From Enterococcus sp. 9D6_DIV0238 (GTDB lineage: Bacteria > Bacillota > Bacilli > Lactobacillales > Enterococcaceae): a stretch of 64,000 bases of DNA. Of the stretch, positions 17,543 to 27,138 are shown piece by piece. The position numbers were made by a program, and so were the translations under genes. The stretch's first letter is position 1; each line of letters starts with the position of its first letter. The stretch spans positions 2,135,501 to 2,199,500 of the forward strand of contig NZ_CP147246.1 of the NCBI RefSeq assembly GCF_002174455.2, given 5' to 3'. The notes beneath the pieces were generated by a model. The model was not told the DNA's origin. It ran no database searches and saw nothing but the letters and a program-made list of their open reading frames with translations.

Positions 17543-18514
17543 ATGTCAAAACATTATTTTGATCCAAGATTGAAAATCTTCTCTCTTAACTCGAATCGTC
17601 CTTTAGCAGAAAAAATTGCAGAAGCTGTTGGTGTCGAATTAGGAAAATGTTCTGTAAATCAATTCAGCGATGGTGAAATTCAAGTGAATATCGAAGAAAG
17701 TATTCGTGGTTCACATGTCTACATCATCCAATCAACAAGTAGTCCTGTCAATGATAACCTAATGGAATTATTGATCATGATCGATGCATTGAAACGCGCA
17801 AGTGCAAAAACAATCAACGTGGTTATGCCGTATTATGGCTACGCACGTCAAGACCGTAAAGCTCGTGCTCGTGAACCGATCACAGCTAAACTTGTTGCAA
17901 ACATGCTTGAAAAAGCTGGAGCAACAAGAATGTTGACACTAGATTTACATGCGGTTCAAATCCAAGGATTTTTCGATATCCCAGTGGATCATTTAATGGG
18001 TGCGCCATTAATTGCAGATTACTTCTTAGAACGTGACATCAAAGGCGATGATGTGGTTGTCGTTTCACCTGACCATGGTGGTGTGACTCGTGCCCGTAAG
18101 TTAGCTGAGTACTTGAAATCACCGATCGCGATCATTGATAAACGCCGCCCGAAAGCAAATGTTGCTGAGGTGATGAATATTATTGGACACGTTGAAGGGA
18201 AAACATGTGTCTTGATCGATGACATGATCGATACAGCTGGTACTATCTCACTAGCAGCGAACGCATTGAAAGAAGCAGGAGCGAAGGAAGTGTATGCGTC
18301 TTGTACACACCCAGTATTATCTGGTCCTGCCTTACAGCGTATCGAAGATTCTGCTATTGAACGTTTAGTGGTAACAGATTCTATTTACTTATCAGATGAC
18401 CGTAAAATCGAGAAAATCGATGAAGTCAGCGTTGGTGAATTGATTGGTGATGCAATCAAACGTATTCATGAAAATAAACCAGTAAGTCCATTGTTTGAAA
18501 CGAAACATCGCTAA
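17543..18514 (+). CDS. prs: Ribose-phosphate pyrophosphokinase (PRPP synthase)
   Basis: 323 aa, cytoplasmic. It transfers pyrophosphate from ATP to ribose-5-phosphate, giving PRPP for purines, pyrimidines, His, Trp and NAD. Typical class I signatures: [18 protein letters not shown] (flexible ATP loop), [23 protein letters not shown] and the PRPP-binding loop [14 protein letters not shown]. The ribosome site GCGGAGG lies 7 bases before the ATG. Monocistronic, with a promoter at 17471-17499 and a terminator at 18548-18587. Confidence 0.97.
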   Translation: MSKHYFDPRLKIFSLNSNRPLAEKIAEAVGVELGKCSVNQFSDGEIQVNIEESIRGSHVYIIQSTSSPVNDNLMELLIMIDALKRASAKTINVVMPYYGYARQDRKARAREPITAKLVANMLEKAGATRMLTLDLHAVQIQGFFDIPVDHLMGAPLIADYFLERDIKGDDVVVVSPDHGGVTRARKLAEYLKSPIAIIDKRRPKANVAEVMNIIGHVEGKTCVLIDDMIDTAGTISLAANALKEAGAKEVYASCTHPVLSGPALQRIEDSAIERLVVTDSIYLSDDRKIEKIDEVSVGELIGDAIKRIHENKPVSPLFETKHR

Positions 18515-18547
18515 GAGTTATTATATAAAGTGAATGTGTAAATAAGT

Positions 18548-18587
18548 AAATATGCCTCGCGTACTATTTAGTATGCGGGGCATATTT
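18548..18587 (+). terminator. Terminator of prs
   Basis: Hairpin AAATATGCCTCGCGTAC / GTATGCGGGGCATATTT, with a short loop. Confidence 0.8.
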
Positions 18588-18674
18588 AGCTTAAAATTAA
18601 AAATAGCACAAGTTAAAAATTCTCCATATGTTATTATTTTCAATCTAAATAGAATGTTATTTTGATAATTGGTA

Positions 18675-18703
18675 TTGCTGGGAAGAAATGTTGATGATAA
18701 AAT
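18675..18703 (+). promoter_or_regulatory. Possible promoter of the duplicated secreted protein gene
   Basis: TTGCTG, a 17-base spacer, then TAAAAT, 33 bases before the start codon. The -35 match is moderate. Confidence 0.4.
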
Positions 18704-18735
18704 AATTAAATATATATCTATTTGGAGGAGAAGTT

Positions 18736-19392
18736 ATGAAAAAAAAGAAATATTTGTTTTTAGGATTAGCACTTCTATCAGTGTTATCGATTTTAGGAAT
18801 CAAAACTTATGCAAATGAAGCTAATAAACCGACAAAAACAAATGAGGTAATCAATTACCATTACGTAGCAGAATTAGGAAATGAAAAACTGGAGGCGACT
18901 GATTTTCAAGCGCCAAAACAATTCACGGTCAATCATTATGTCAATTTTAATGGAGAAAGCTATGTTTTGTTTATGCAGGAACAATATTTCAACATCAATG
19001 TTGGGTTCAACTTTTATCCATCTGATCATTACTATCCATTTGAAAAGTTTACTGAGGTTATGGAAGAGCCAAGAAATGATTTATCCTCGGATGATCCTTT
19101 TGTTGTAGATGAAAACTATTCGGGAGCTACTACTGTTAATTATTATTACACTGCTGAATTAGCTGGAAATGTGATAAACACAGAACCAAGACAATTGAGT
19201 GTCAATCACTATGTAAATTCTAATGGAGATGACAATCTTCTATTTATGCAAGAAACATATTTTAATACAGATGCTAACTTCATATTCTATCCATCTGATC
19301 ATTACTATCCATTTGGAAAATTTACTGAAGAAATGATGGAGCCACAAAATGACTTACTTTCAGATGATGCTTTTTGGGTCAGAGAGAAATAA
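18736..19392 (+). CDS. Secreted protein with two tandem ~88-residue units, family not recognised
   Basis: 218 aa with a signal peptide (1-26, cleavage near TYA). The mature part is two copies of one unit, residues about 38-125 and 132-217. Shared landmarks are VNHYVN, LFMQE.YFN, FYPSDHYYPF, KFTE.M.EP and NDL.SDD. Inside a unit, the VN.Y/VNHYV motif also recurs. No catalytic pattern, sortase motif or membrane anchor is visible, so it is probably released or loosely bound. The strong ribosome site GGAGGAG precedes the ATG. Monocistronic, with a terminator at 19469-19507. I do not recognise the family; aromatic and acidic richness is the main feature. Confidence 0.8.
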   Translation: MKKKKYLFLGLALLSVLSILGIKTYANEANKPTKTNEVINYHYVAELGNEKLEATDFQAPKQFTVNHYVNFNGESYVLFMQEQYFNINVGFNFYPSDHYYPFEKFTEVMEEPRNDLSSDDPFVVDENYSGATTVNYYYTAELAGNVINTEPRQLSVNHYVNSNGDDNLLFMQETYFNTDANFIFYPSDHYYPFGKFTEEMMEPQNDLLSDDAFWVREK

Positions 19393-19468
19393 AAGCCGTT
19401 TTGTATTAGCCATGATTGATTTCAAAATAAATATCATTAGTGGGAAGATCAATATCAGATCAAATACT

Positions 19469-19507
19469 ATAAAACCTAGAGGATCATCCTCTAGGTTTTA
19501 TTTTTTT
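19469..19507 (+). terminator. Terminator of the duplicated secreted protein gene
   Basis: Perfect stem AAAACCTAGAGGAT / ATCCTCTAGGTTTT with a 1-base loop, followed by T8. Confidence 0.92.
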
Positions 19508-19567
19508 ATGAAATCAGGAAGCTTTTATAAATATTACTTATTTATAATGGTGAATACAGTGGCTAAA

Positions 19568-20914
19568 TTATTTTTTCTCTAAATCAGCTGTCTGTTCCGC
19601 ATACAATTTTCCATCATACATTTTAAAGAAGGGGTAATAGCAAATAATCGACACGGCTAGGTTAATAAACCCAATTAGCACCGCACGAAAATCGCCGCCA
19701 GTTCCCAAGAATGCCCCGATCCCCACAGGCGAGATCCAAGGAATCCCAGTAATGACTTTATTGACCAATCCCCAAGAAGTGGCAAAATAAGCGATCGTAA
19801 CATTGATCAAAGGTGTCACTATAAATGGAATGATCAAGTAAGGATTATAGACGATCGGTGCCCCAAAAATCACTGGTTCATTGATATTGAACAGGCCAGG
19901 TAAAACAGCCGCTTTGCCTAAAACCTTCAGTTGATCTGATTTTGCCGCAAAAATCATCAACAAAACTAATCCTAAGGTACTTCCAGCGCCGCCAATAAAA
20001 ATATACATATTCACGAAATCACCAGCGAAAATATTAGATCCGCCATCGATATTTTCCGTTAAAGCAACAAGTAAAATCGGATTGATGAAGCTGTTTTTAA
20101 TGACAGCCGTCCCATGAACGCCGACTGCCCATAATAAATGGATCAATAACATGATCACGATGATCCCCAGCCAAGAACCAGTCAACTCTTTTACGAATTC
20201 AAAGGGTTTTGAAAGTAATCCATGCAAATCAGTGTGGAAAACAGCTAGAATCGTATTGATAAACAACATGACAAAAGCAATGAAAATAGCTGGAATCAGT
20301 GATGCAAAAGCTTTACTGACACCATCTGGAACGCCTTCCGGCATCCGAATCGTGATATTTTTCTTTACACATAAGCGGTAAATTTGAGTAGCGATGACAG
20401 CAGTGATGATCCCGATGAAAATGCCGACTCCGCCAAAACGAGTGACCCAGCCGCCAAGTGCGATCCCGTTGTACGTAATGGCCGTTTCACTTTGATTTTG
20501 TATGAGCTGTGCGCTGCCATCGACGATATCTGTTTGAACGATCGTCATCAAGAATGCGAACAACCCTAGAATTGCGCCGACAAAACTGCTCAAACCATCA
20601 TTTTCTTCCTTGCGATAAATGTCTGTTAAATAATAGGCAGTGGCCAAACAATAAAAAATAGCGATCGAACCAATCGACATGGTTGTTGCCACGCTGTAAA
20701 TCGGTGCGAATTTCAGGATCGTGTTCTCAAAAAATGGCGCTAATGGCGGAATGATCTGAGGTAAATTATTAATGATCAAGAAGATCGATCCGACAATTGT
20801 AAATGGCACTGTAATGATCCCGGCTTGCATGATTGCTCGAATAAAGCGCAGATTTGCAACTTTATTCAACGGCGGCATTAGTTTAGTCTCCAAGAAGGTA
20901 AATACTTTATTCAT
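19568..20914 (-). CDS. PTS cellobiose/beta-glucoside permease, EIIC component
   Basis: 448 aa, multi-pass EIIC of the lactose/cellobiose family. Landmarks are the N-terminal FLETKLMPPLNKVANLRF, GIITVPFTIVGSIFL, the central WAVGVHGT, and FNINEPVIFGAPIVYNP. It imports beta-glucosides with phosphorylation, but needs EIIA and EIIB proteins that are not in this window. It lies 15 bases downstream of the 6-phospho-beta-glucosidase gene and is the last gene of that operon. Ribosome site AAGGAG before the ATG. Substrate (cellobiose or another beta-glucoside) is inferred from the neighbour. Confidence 0.9.
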   Translation of the reverse strand: MNKVFTFLETKLMPPLNKVANLRFIRAIMQAGIITVPFTIVGSIFLIINNLPQIIPPLAPFFENTILKFAPIYSVATTMSIGSIAIFYCLATAYYLTDIYRKEENDGLSSFVGAILGLFAFLMTIVQTDIVDGSAQLIQNQSETAITYNGIALGGWVTRFGGVGIFIGIITAVIATQIYRLCVKKNITIRMPEGVPDGVSKAFASLIPAIFIAFVMLFINTILAVFHTDLHGLLSKPFEFVKELTGSWLGIIVIMLLIHLLWAVGVHGTAVIKNSFINPILLVALTENIDGGSNIFAGDFVNMYIFIGGAGSTLGLVLLMIFAAKSDQLKVLGKAAVLPGLFNINEPVIFGAPIVYNPYLIIPFIVTPLINVTIAYFATSWGLVNKVITGIPWISPVGIGAFLGTGGDFRAVLIGFINLAVSIICYYPFFKMYDGKLYAEQTADLEKK

Positions 20915-20929
20915 TTTTTTCTCCTTTCC

Positions 20930-22318
20930 TTATGAGGGCAGTTGGTTTGTCTCGATCAACGTTTGATACCAGTAGAAACTGTCTTTTTTGTAGCGAGTCA
21001 TTTCTTTTGCATCATGTTCTGTACGATCGACATAAATAAAGCCGTATCGTTTGCTGATTCCTTCATGTACGCTCACCAAATCGATCGCTGACCAAGGGCT
21101 ATAGCCAATCAGCTCTACACCAGCTTCGATCGCTGAGCCGCATTGTTCGATATGTTGCTGTAAGTAGTTGATTCGGTAGGCATCGTGGATTTTACCGTCT
21201 TCTGTAAGTTCATCTTTGGCGCCTAAGCCGTTTTCAGTAATGATGATGGGTAAATGATAGCGGTCATACAATGTCTGTAAAGTTGTCTTCAACCCGTCCG
21301 GATCGATCGTCCAGTTGAACTCATTTTTCTTCAAATAAGGATTAGTAAAGCCTTTATAAAAGCCCCACTCCATGATATCTTCACTTTGCTGATCGCTGAT
21401 GCCGTTAGCCATGCCATCTCTTTCTGTTGGTTTTTCTACGGTAACTGTCGTATAAAAGTTCATCGCCACAAAATCTGGGAAGTGATTTTCCATCAATTCT
21501 TGATCTTCAGGTGCAAAAGAAATCGATACATCATTACGGTTCAGATAATCTTTGAATACGGCATTGTAGCGGCCGAAGCAAGAAAAATCGAGATACGCCC
21601 AATTTCTGACGCTGTTAAAATAAAGTGCTGCTTGGTTGTCCATTGGCTTACTAGTTGCTGGATAAACAAGTGAGATGTTCGGTACTGGTCCGATTTTCCC
21701 ATCTTCGATCAGCTCGTGGCAACGTTTGAATGCATATTTTTCTGCAATCATCAAATGGTGAAACTGCTGATATTTTTCTTGTAGAGGAATCTCTTTCCCT
21801 AAGATTTTTTTATCGACTAGCAGCATGATGTTCGGCTCGTTGATCGTCAGCCAGTGTTTTGCTCGATCACCATAAGCTTCAAAAACTGTTTCTGCGTAAT
21901 GGACGAATGCATCGACGGTACTTCTAACGCTCCAGCCGCCTTCATCCTCTAACGCTTGGGGCAAATCAAAATGGTTCAAGGTAATGTAAGGCTGGATCCC
22001 GTATTTTAGTAACTCATCGATCACATCGTTATAATGCTGCAATCCTAAATCATTGACCTCGCCTCGACCTTCAGGAAAAATTCGTGTCCAGGCAATTGAA
22101 AAACGAAAAACTTTGATGCCCATTTCGGCTAATAAACGAATATCTTCTTTAAAATGATGATAATGGTCAACTGCGACCGTAAAATCAGCAATATCATGAT
22201 TATCTCTTTGGCGTGTGTCTTGCACGCTTAGGCCTTTGCCGTCGCTTTTATAGGCACCTTCTGTTTGATGGGCGGAAATCGATGCGCCCCATAGGAAATT
22301 TTTAGGAAATGTAGTCAT
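20930..22318 (-). CDS. 6-phospho-beta-glucosidase (GH1)
   Basis: 462 aa from the ATG at 22318, which has GGAG at a good distance and yields the usual N-terminus MTTFPKNFLWGAS; an upstream in-frame ATG at 22402 would add 28 unrelated residues. Family GH1 signatures: acid/base in TINEPN and nucleophile in IITENGLG. It cleaves phosphorylated beta-glucosides imported by the PTS. Operon order: this gene, then EIIC. Upstream lie a cre-like site and a perfect inverted repeat, and the DeoR-type regulator gene is next on the same strand. Confidence 0.93.
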   Translation of the reverse strand: MTTFPKNFLWGASISAHQTEGAYKSDGKGLSVQDTRQRDNHDIADFTVAVDHYHHFKEDIRLLAEMGIKVFRFSIAWTRIFPEGRGEVNDLGLQHYNDVIDELLKYGIQPYITLNHFDLPQALEDEGGWSVRSTVDAFVHYAETVFEAYGDRAKHWLTINEPNIMLLVDKKILGKEIPLQEKYQQFHHLMIAEKYAFKRCHELIEDGKIGPVPNISLVYPATSKPMDNQAALYFNSVRNWAYLDFSCFGRYNAVFKDYLNRNDVSISFAPEDQELMENHFPDFVAMNFYTTVTVEKPTERDGMANGISDQQSEDIMEWGFYKGFTNPYLKKNEFNWTIDPDGLKTTLQTLYDRYHLPIIITENGLGAKDELTEDGKIHDAYRINYLQQHIEQCGSAIEAGVELIGYSPWSAIDLVSVHEGISKRYGFIYVDRTEHDAKEMTRYKKDSFYWYQTLIETNQLPS

Positions 22319-22341
22319 AAGTGTCTCCAATCTATTATTTT

Positions 22342-22356
22342 TGTAAAGCGTTTTCT
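22342..22356. promoter_or_regulatory. cre-like site upstream of the beta-glucoside operon
   Basis: TGTAAAGCGTTTTCT resembles the CcpA consensus TGWAARCGYTWNCW but needs a 1-base gap, so catabolite control is only suggested. Confidence 0.35.
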
Positions 22357-22404
22357 TTGAACTTAGAATAAGCGATTGGTCCAGGGAATTCAATGCAATC
22401 AAAA

Positions 22405-22438
22405 GAACTGTTCATGAAAGTATTTTTATGAACAGTTC
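22405..22438. promoter_or_regulatory. Perfect inverted repeat between the DeoR gene and the beta-glucoside operon
   Basis: GAACTGTTCAT, a 12-base spacer, ATGAACAGTTC. On the minus strand it is followed by TTTTG, so it could be a weak terminator of the regulator gene, an operator for the DeoR protein, or both. Confidence 0.6.
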
Positions 22439-22496
22439 GAGAGTTTCAAAAGGAATCTAATGTCATAAGAAAACAAGCTTCTTTAGTATACCTTTT

Positions 22497-23270
22497 TTAT
22501 TCAGTTAAGACGTCAATGGCGATCGAGTGTGTCATGTAGTTGTTTAATATAGCCTCTGGAATCGATGCATCCGTGTAAAGATGACTAAATAGAAAGGTTC
22601 GATCGATCATAAACGATCCGACGGTTTCGAGATTGCCAGCAGGAGTATAAACGATTTTAGGTCCGTTCGTATGCTGGAGCATTGTGCGATAAACAAATGA
22701 TTCATTCAATGTATTTGTCGTGACCTCATGAGTATTGAAACCAGCTGCTTCAATGATACAAAGATCTGCTTCGACTTTCGTGAATGCGTAGGTAGCAAAA
22801 TCGCCTACAAGTGCATGGGTATTTTTTTCTAATTCACCCCCACAAATGGAAATCAGGGCTCTTTTATTTGGATGAGAGATAGAAATCGCCGATGCATCGT
22901 TTGTTAGAATAAGGATGTCGAAATAAGATAGCGCATGGATGATCTCGGTGGAAAATAGTCCAGCACCAACAAAAAGCTGTAGCCGATCAGTTAAAAATGG
23001 TGATAATTTATCGATGAACGCAGTGACTGGAAAATGACTTTTTTCAAGTGTGTGGTCGATTTTTTGTTGCGATACAGGAACCAATTTCACCCCGCCATAA
23101 AAACGTTCGATCATTTTTTTCTTTTCCAAAAAGAGCAGGTCTCTTCTGATCGTAACCGTTGAAACATTAAAATATTCAGCTAATTCAATGACTGAAGCTT
23201 GTTCTTTTTGCTGTAAATAATCGATCAATTGCTCCCGCCTTCTGAAAATATCTCCTTGACTGATTTTCAT
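22497..23270 (-). CDS. DeoR/GlpR-family transcriptional regulator
   Basis: 257 aa. N-terminal winged helix with ASVIELAEYFNVSTVTIRRDL (about 25-45), then the sugar-phosphate sensor domain DeoRC with VGAGLFSTEII, LTNDASA and CGGELEKNTHALVGDFA. Such proteins usually repress carbohydrate operons and are released by a phosphorylated sugar. Its position upstream of, and codirectional with, the 6-phospho-beta-glucosidase/EIIC operon makes that operon the likely target. Ribosome site GGAGGAAG. Divergent from the AraC/GH39-like gene. Confidence 0.88.
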   Translation of the reverse strand: MKISQGDIFRRREQLIDYLQQKEQASVIELAEYFNVSTVTIRRDLLFLEKKKMIERFYGGVKLVPVSQQKIDHTLEKSHFPVTAFIDKLSPFLTDRLQLFVGAGLFSTEIIHALSYFDILILTNDASAISISHPNKRALISICGGELEKNTHALVGDFATYAFTKVEADLCIIEAAGFNTHEVTTNTLNESFVYRTMLQHTNGPKIVYTPAGNLETVGSFMIDRTFLFSHLYTDASIPEAILNNYMTHSIAIDVLTE

Positions 23271-23412
23271 GACTTCCTCCTTATACGTATGATTATTTTG
23301 TTAAAGTACTCTTAGTATAGACAATATAGTAAAAAAAGGACAACTTGTTTCCCCTTCCGTTTGATGATATATTTTGTTCAATAAACTAGAGCGAATAAGG
23401 AAGGTCAAGATC

Positions 23413-25761
23413 ATGGGAGAAGATAACCAACGTCCATTTCATCTATCACTAATGAAAGTGAGTGATGTACCGGCTCGAATGAGTGAAGATTTAACACTGT
23501 TTCTTATGCTGAGCGGAAGTATGACAGTAACTACCGGAGAAAAGGAATATAGACTAGAGTCAGATGATCTATTAGTGATCAATCCGCTGCATCAGTATCA
23601 GGTGAAGAGCTCTGACAAAAACCTCCTGCTATATTTACGTATTTCCAGAAAACCACTGACTACTAATTTTAAAGAAAATTGGCTGCCGTATATCGATTGT
23701 TCAAGCTCGGAAGACAAAAGTAAGGAGGAGTTTAATAAGCTACGGGCCTTACTGGCTCATTTGATGGCTGCCTATTTTAAGAAAAGCGGCGAAAATGAGC
23801 TTGAAGTGTATCAGCATCTATTCAGCGTATTAAATTATTTGGTGAAGACGTTTAAAAAAGATCGAAATCTACTTCCTCAGCTTAAGCAAGAAACAACTGA
23901 TGACAGAATAAATGAAGTGCTGGAACAAATTCAAAAAGAATATGATCAGCCGATTTCTCTAGAGTCACTTGCTGAAAACAGTGGAATGTCTTATTATCAC
24001 TTGTCTCGTTTGTTCAAAAAGCAGGTAGGAATGACCTTTACAGATTATTTGAATCAAATTCGCTTGATGCATGCGACGGAGGCCTTAGTCTCAACAAAAA
24101 ACTCGGTGATCAAAATTGCTATGGATAGCGGCTTTTCAAATCCTAAACACTTTCATCAAGTGTTTAAAAAACAACATGGAGTAACGCCGGCAAGCTACCG
24201 AAAAAAATATTCTTTAGCAAAAACTCAAGAGGATCAAACCATAGAATCAGAAGATTACCAAGAAATCACTGGTGCTGCGGCATTGCAGGAGTTGGCAAAA
24301 TACCTAGTCGAAAAAGATATCGAAGATGAAAATGCGACAATCGAACAAAAACTGGAATTGACGGTGACAGATACGCCGGAATCAGCCTATCAAGCTAGTA
24401 AAAAAATCATCAAGATCGGTCCAGCTAGTGAGGGTCTAGCCAGAGGTGTTCAAAGAGAGCTGTGTATTTTACGAGAAGAGTTAGCTTTTGATTTTGTTCA
24501 ATTTGAAGGCTTTTGTGAAGAAACCAATTTTGAAAATGATGTCCTGTTGGTATCTGAGTATATTTTAAATAACCAGTGGTTTGATTTTTTGATCAAGATT
24601 CAGTTGAAGCCAATGATCCAATTACTTTTACCAGAGGATTATACGGATAAAAAAGAGGTTCAGCTCTGGTGTGATAAACAAATCAAAATCATTCGGCATT
24701 TTTTGAATCGTTATGGTCGTGAAGAAGTGGGGCAATGGTATGTTCAGTGGTCGTTTCCAAAAGACAGTGGTCAGTGGAGTGAAGAGAATCGATGGGGCTA
24801 TCACTATTTTTACCGCAAATTGAAGCAGCTGATTCCCTCAGTCAAGATTGGCTTGATGTCCTTGCGTTCGTTAGCAGAAAAAGAATATCAACAATATCAG
24901 ACATTTGTTGAGGAGCAGAGTAAGCAACGTTGTTTACCTGATTTTATTAGCTTTCATGCAGATCCGTATGCAACAGAAGCTATCAAAGACGAGCACGCAC
25001 TGCATTTTAAAGACTATCAGCAGGAACTGCTTGCACGTGTAAAGTCAGTGGTTTCAACTTATGCACAAGGAAAAAAGCAGGAGGCATCTACTTGGGAGCC
25101 GGAGTTATTTTTAACGGATTGGAATACGCTGGTTGGTGAAGGCAACACCTTTTCAGGAACCTTTTTCCGCTCGGCTCTGATTCTAGAATCGATCCTTGAA
25201 TTATCTAAAGAAGTAACGGGGATTGCTTTTTGGCTGAATATTAAAGTGAAGGAGCGGCAGACTTATGTACGGGAAGATAGTAGCTTATCTGTCTTTTTTT
25301 ATGAAGGACTGCGTCGTCCACTGTTCTTTTCACTTCGATTTTTAAATCATTTGAAAGGTGAGATAGTAGCGAGTGGTTCTGGGTACATGCTGACTCAAAA
25401 TCAGGGACAATATCAATTGTTGCTCTACAATTCTAGCTATTTAGATCCACTTTATTCGGTGGATACCTTTCAAGTGAGATACCAAACGAAAAAGCTGTTG
25501 ATTCAGTTGGATGGATTGCCGCAGGGGAATTATTTGATCAGAGAATATGTGTTGGACAAAGATCATGGCGGAATTTATAATGACTGGATCAGAATTGGTG
25601 GTCAAGCTGAATTAGACAGGGAGCTGCAAAGCTATTTAGAGCAGAAAATTGCCCCAAAGTTTGAATTGAAGAAAGAATCGATTACCAACACTGGCTATCA
25701 GTTGGAGGCAACGCTGACGTTGAATGCTTGCCAACTATATTTATTGCAGCCATTGTACTGA
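23413..25761 (+). CDS. AraC-family regulator with C-terminal GH39-like domain
   Basis: 782 aa from the ATG at 23413, preferred over 23374 because AAGGAAGG precedes it. Cupin-like N-terminus (about 15-80), AraC HTH pair (about 170-275: ISLESLAENSGMSYYHLSRLFKK and IKIAMDSGFSNPKHFHQVFKK), then a long TIM-barrel region similar to GH39 beta-xylosidases. At the place where GH39 enzymes have an acid/base Asn-Glu-Pro, this protein reads WYVQWSFP, so the barrel is probably a ligand sensor rather than an enzyme. Divergent from the DeoR gene and followed by a terminator; the MFS/serine dehydratase operon lies just downstream, a possible target. Confidence 0.82.
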   Translation: MGEDNQRPFHLSLMKVSDVPARMSEDLTLFLMLSGSMTVTTGEKEYRLESDDLLVINPLHQYQVKSSDKNLLLYLRISRKPLTTNFKENWLPYIDCSSSEDKSKEEFNKLRALLAHLMAAYFKKSGENELEVYQHLFSVLNYLVKTFKKDRNLLPQLKQETTDDRINEVLEQIQKEYDQPISLESLAENSGMSYYHLSRLFKKQVGMTFTDYLNQIRLMHATEALVSTKNSVIKIAMDSGFSNPKHFHQVFKKQHGVTPASYRKKYSLAKTQEDQTIESEDYQEITGAAALQELAKYLVEKDIEDENATIEQKLELTVTDTPESAYQASKKIIKIGPASEGLARGVQRELCILREELAFDFVQFEGFCEETNFENDVLLVSEYILNNQWFDFLIKIQLKPMIQLLLPEDYTDKKEVQLWCDKQIKIIRHFLNRYGREEVGQWYVQWSFPKDSGQWSEENRWGYHYFYRKLKQLIPSVKIGLMSLRSLAEKEYQQYQTFVEEQSKQRCLPDFISFHADPYATEAIKDEHALHFKDYQQELLARVKSVVSTYAQGKKQEASTWEPELFLTDWNTLVGEGNTFSGTFFRSALILESILELSKEVTGIAFWLNIKVKERQTYVREDSSLSVFFYEGLRRPLFFSLRFLNHLKGEIVASGSGYMLTQNQGQYQLLLYNSSYLDPLYSVDTFQVRYQTKKLLIQLDGLPQGNYLIREYVLDKDHGGIYNDWIRIGGQAELDRELQSYLEQKIAPKFELKKESITNTGYQLEATLTLNACQLYLLQPLY

Positions 25762-25772
25762 GAATAAAAACG

Positions 25773-25810
25773 AAGAGCAAAAGTAGCATCGCTATTTTTG
25801 CTCTTTTTTT
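25773..25810 (+). terminator. Terminator of the AraC/GH39-like gene
   Basis: Stem AAGAGCAAAA / TTTTTGCTCTT around GTAGCATCGC, followed by T7. Confidence 0.82.
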
Positions 25811-25899
25811 GTTCTTTATCAAAAAATCAATAATATTGACCTTGTATCGAGCAATTAAAGTAATTTCTATGTGCCGAGGCTTTTATATAATGAATGCAT

Positions 25900-25913
25900 A
25901 GAAAACGTTTTCT
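25900..25913. promoter_or_regulatory. Palindromic operator, cre-like, upstream of the MFS/serine dehydratase operon
   Basis: AGAAAACGTTTTCT is a perfect 14-base palindrome matching the CcpA consensus at 13 of 14 positions. It lies 25 bases before the MFS start codon. Could be bound by CcpA or another LacI-type repressor. Confidence 0.6.
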
Positions 25914-25938
25914 TATATTTTAGTAATGGAGGAAAAAA

Positions 25939-27138
25939 ATGGAAACACAAGTTGAAAAAACAACAAGTAAAAGTGGTGTTGGGCTGATTTTCGCTTTGAT
26001 GGCGGGTTATTCGATGATTTATATGGATAAGAGTATGATTTCTACCGCTGTCTTACCGATCACCAAGGAATTTAATTTAGACGCAGGACAAACAGGGATG
26101 ATCATGTCATTCTTCTTCCTTGGTTATTCGTTGATGCAAATTCCAGGTGGTTGGTTAGCAGATAAAATCGGGGCAAAAAAAGTATTGATGCTGTCACTAG
26201 CAATTATTTCAATTTTTTCATTCGCATTCGGTGCCGTCAGTAGTTTGATGTTGTTTATGGTCATCCGCTTTTTTGCGGGGATCGGTCATGGTGGTTATCC
26301 ACCAAGTTGTTCTAAATCGATTGCTGATAATTTTCCACAGGAGCGTAGAACCTTCGTACAGTCTTTGATTCTTTCTACGTCTGGGATCGGTGGGATTTTA
26401 GCCTTTACTTTAGGGACAAACTTGATCAATGCTAACTGGCGTTACGGATATTTGGCGTTAGGTACATTGTTCGCTGTCGCTTTAGTTTTAGTAGGACTTT
26501 TTGTACCTAATCAAGTAGCCAGTGCAAAAACTGGGGCAAAGGATAAACCGGCAATTACATTTAGTCAGGTGATCACTAACAGAAATGTTTTGGTTTTATT
26601 TGTAGCGATGCTCTTGCTGAATTTCCTGCTTTATGGAAACATGTCTTGGCTGCCAAGCTATTTAGCACAGAAATTTGCGATCGATATTAAAACGATCGGT
26701 TATTTACTAGCGGTGAATGCTGTATTCCAAACAGCAGCAACAATGTTTGCCGGGGCTCTTTTATCAAAACTTTTCTTAGGAAAAGAACGTATCTTCATCA
26801 TTAGCGCTACTGTTTTAGCTGCGATTTTAGTTGCTGCTTTTGTTGCTTCGAATAATCTAGTCTTATCCATGATTTGCTTGATCGCAGTCAGCATGGTTTC
26901 AGTCAGCGCTTTTACAGCAATCTTTACATGGCCGCACAAAATCATGGATCAGTCGATCATTGGTTCTTCTATCGGGATCATCAATACCGGAGGAACACTA
27001 GGAGGCTTTTTGGCACCAATGATCTTAGGTCAATTGATCAAAGCTGCAGGCGGTTCGTTTACATTAGCTTTCGGCTTTATGGCAGCAGCTAGCTTACTTT
27101 GCGGACTTTGCGTACTAGGAGTGAAAAAAGAAGCATAA
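25939..27138 (+). CDS. MFS transporter (ACS-like)
   Basis: 399 aa, 12 predicted helices. Signatures of the major facilitator family: GWLADKIGAKKVL between helices 2 and 3, and RFFAGIGHGGYPPSCSKSIADNFP, as in anion:cation symporter group members. It is the first gene of an operon: its stop overlaps the start of sdaAB (TAATG), and sdaAA and an M20 peptidase gene follow. A role in importing a serine-containing or N-acylated amino compound for the downstream enzymes is inferred from this order; the substrate is not visible in the sequence. Confidence 0.88.
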   Translation: METQVEKTTSKSGVGLIFALMAGYSMIYMDKSMISTAVLPITKEFNLDAGQTGMIMSFFFLGYSLMQIPGGWLADKIGAKKVLMLSLAIISIFSFAFGAVSSLMLFMVIRFFAGIGHGGYPPSCSKSIADNFPQERRTFVQSLILSTSGIGGILAFTLGTNLINANWRYGYLALGTLFAVALVLVGLFVPNQVASAKTGAKDKPAITFSQVITNRNVLVLFVAMLLLNFLLYGNMSWLPSYLAQKFAIDIKTIGYLLAVNAVFQTAATMFAGALLSKLFLGKERIFIISATVLAAILVAAFVASNNLVLSMICLIAVSMVSVSAFTAIFTWPHKIMDQSIIGSSIGIINTGGTLGGFLAPMILGQLIKAAGGSFTLAFGFMAAASLLCGLCVLGVKKEA

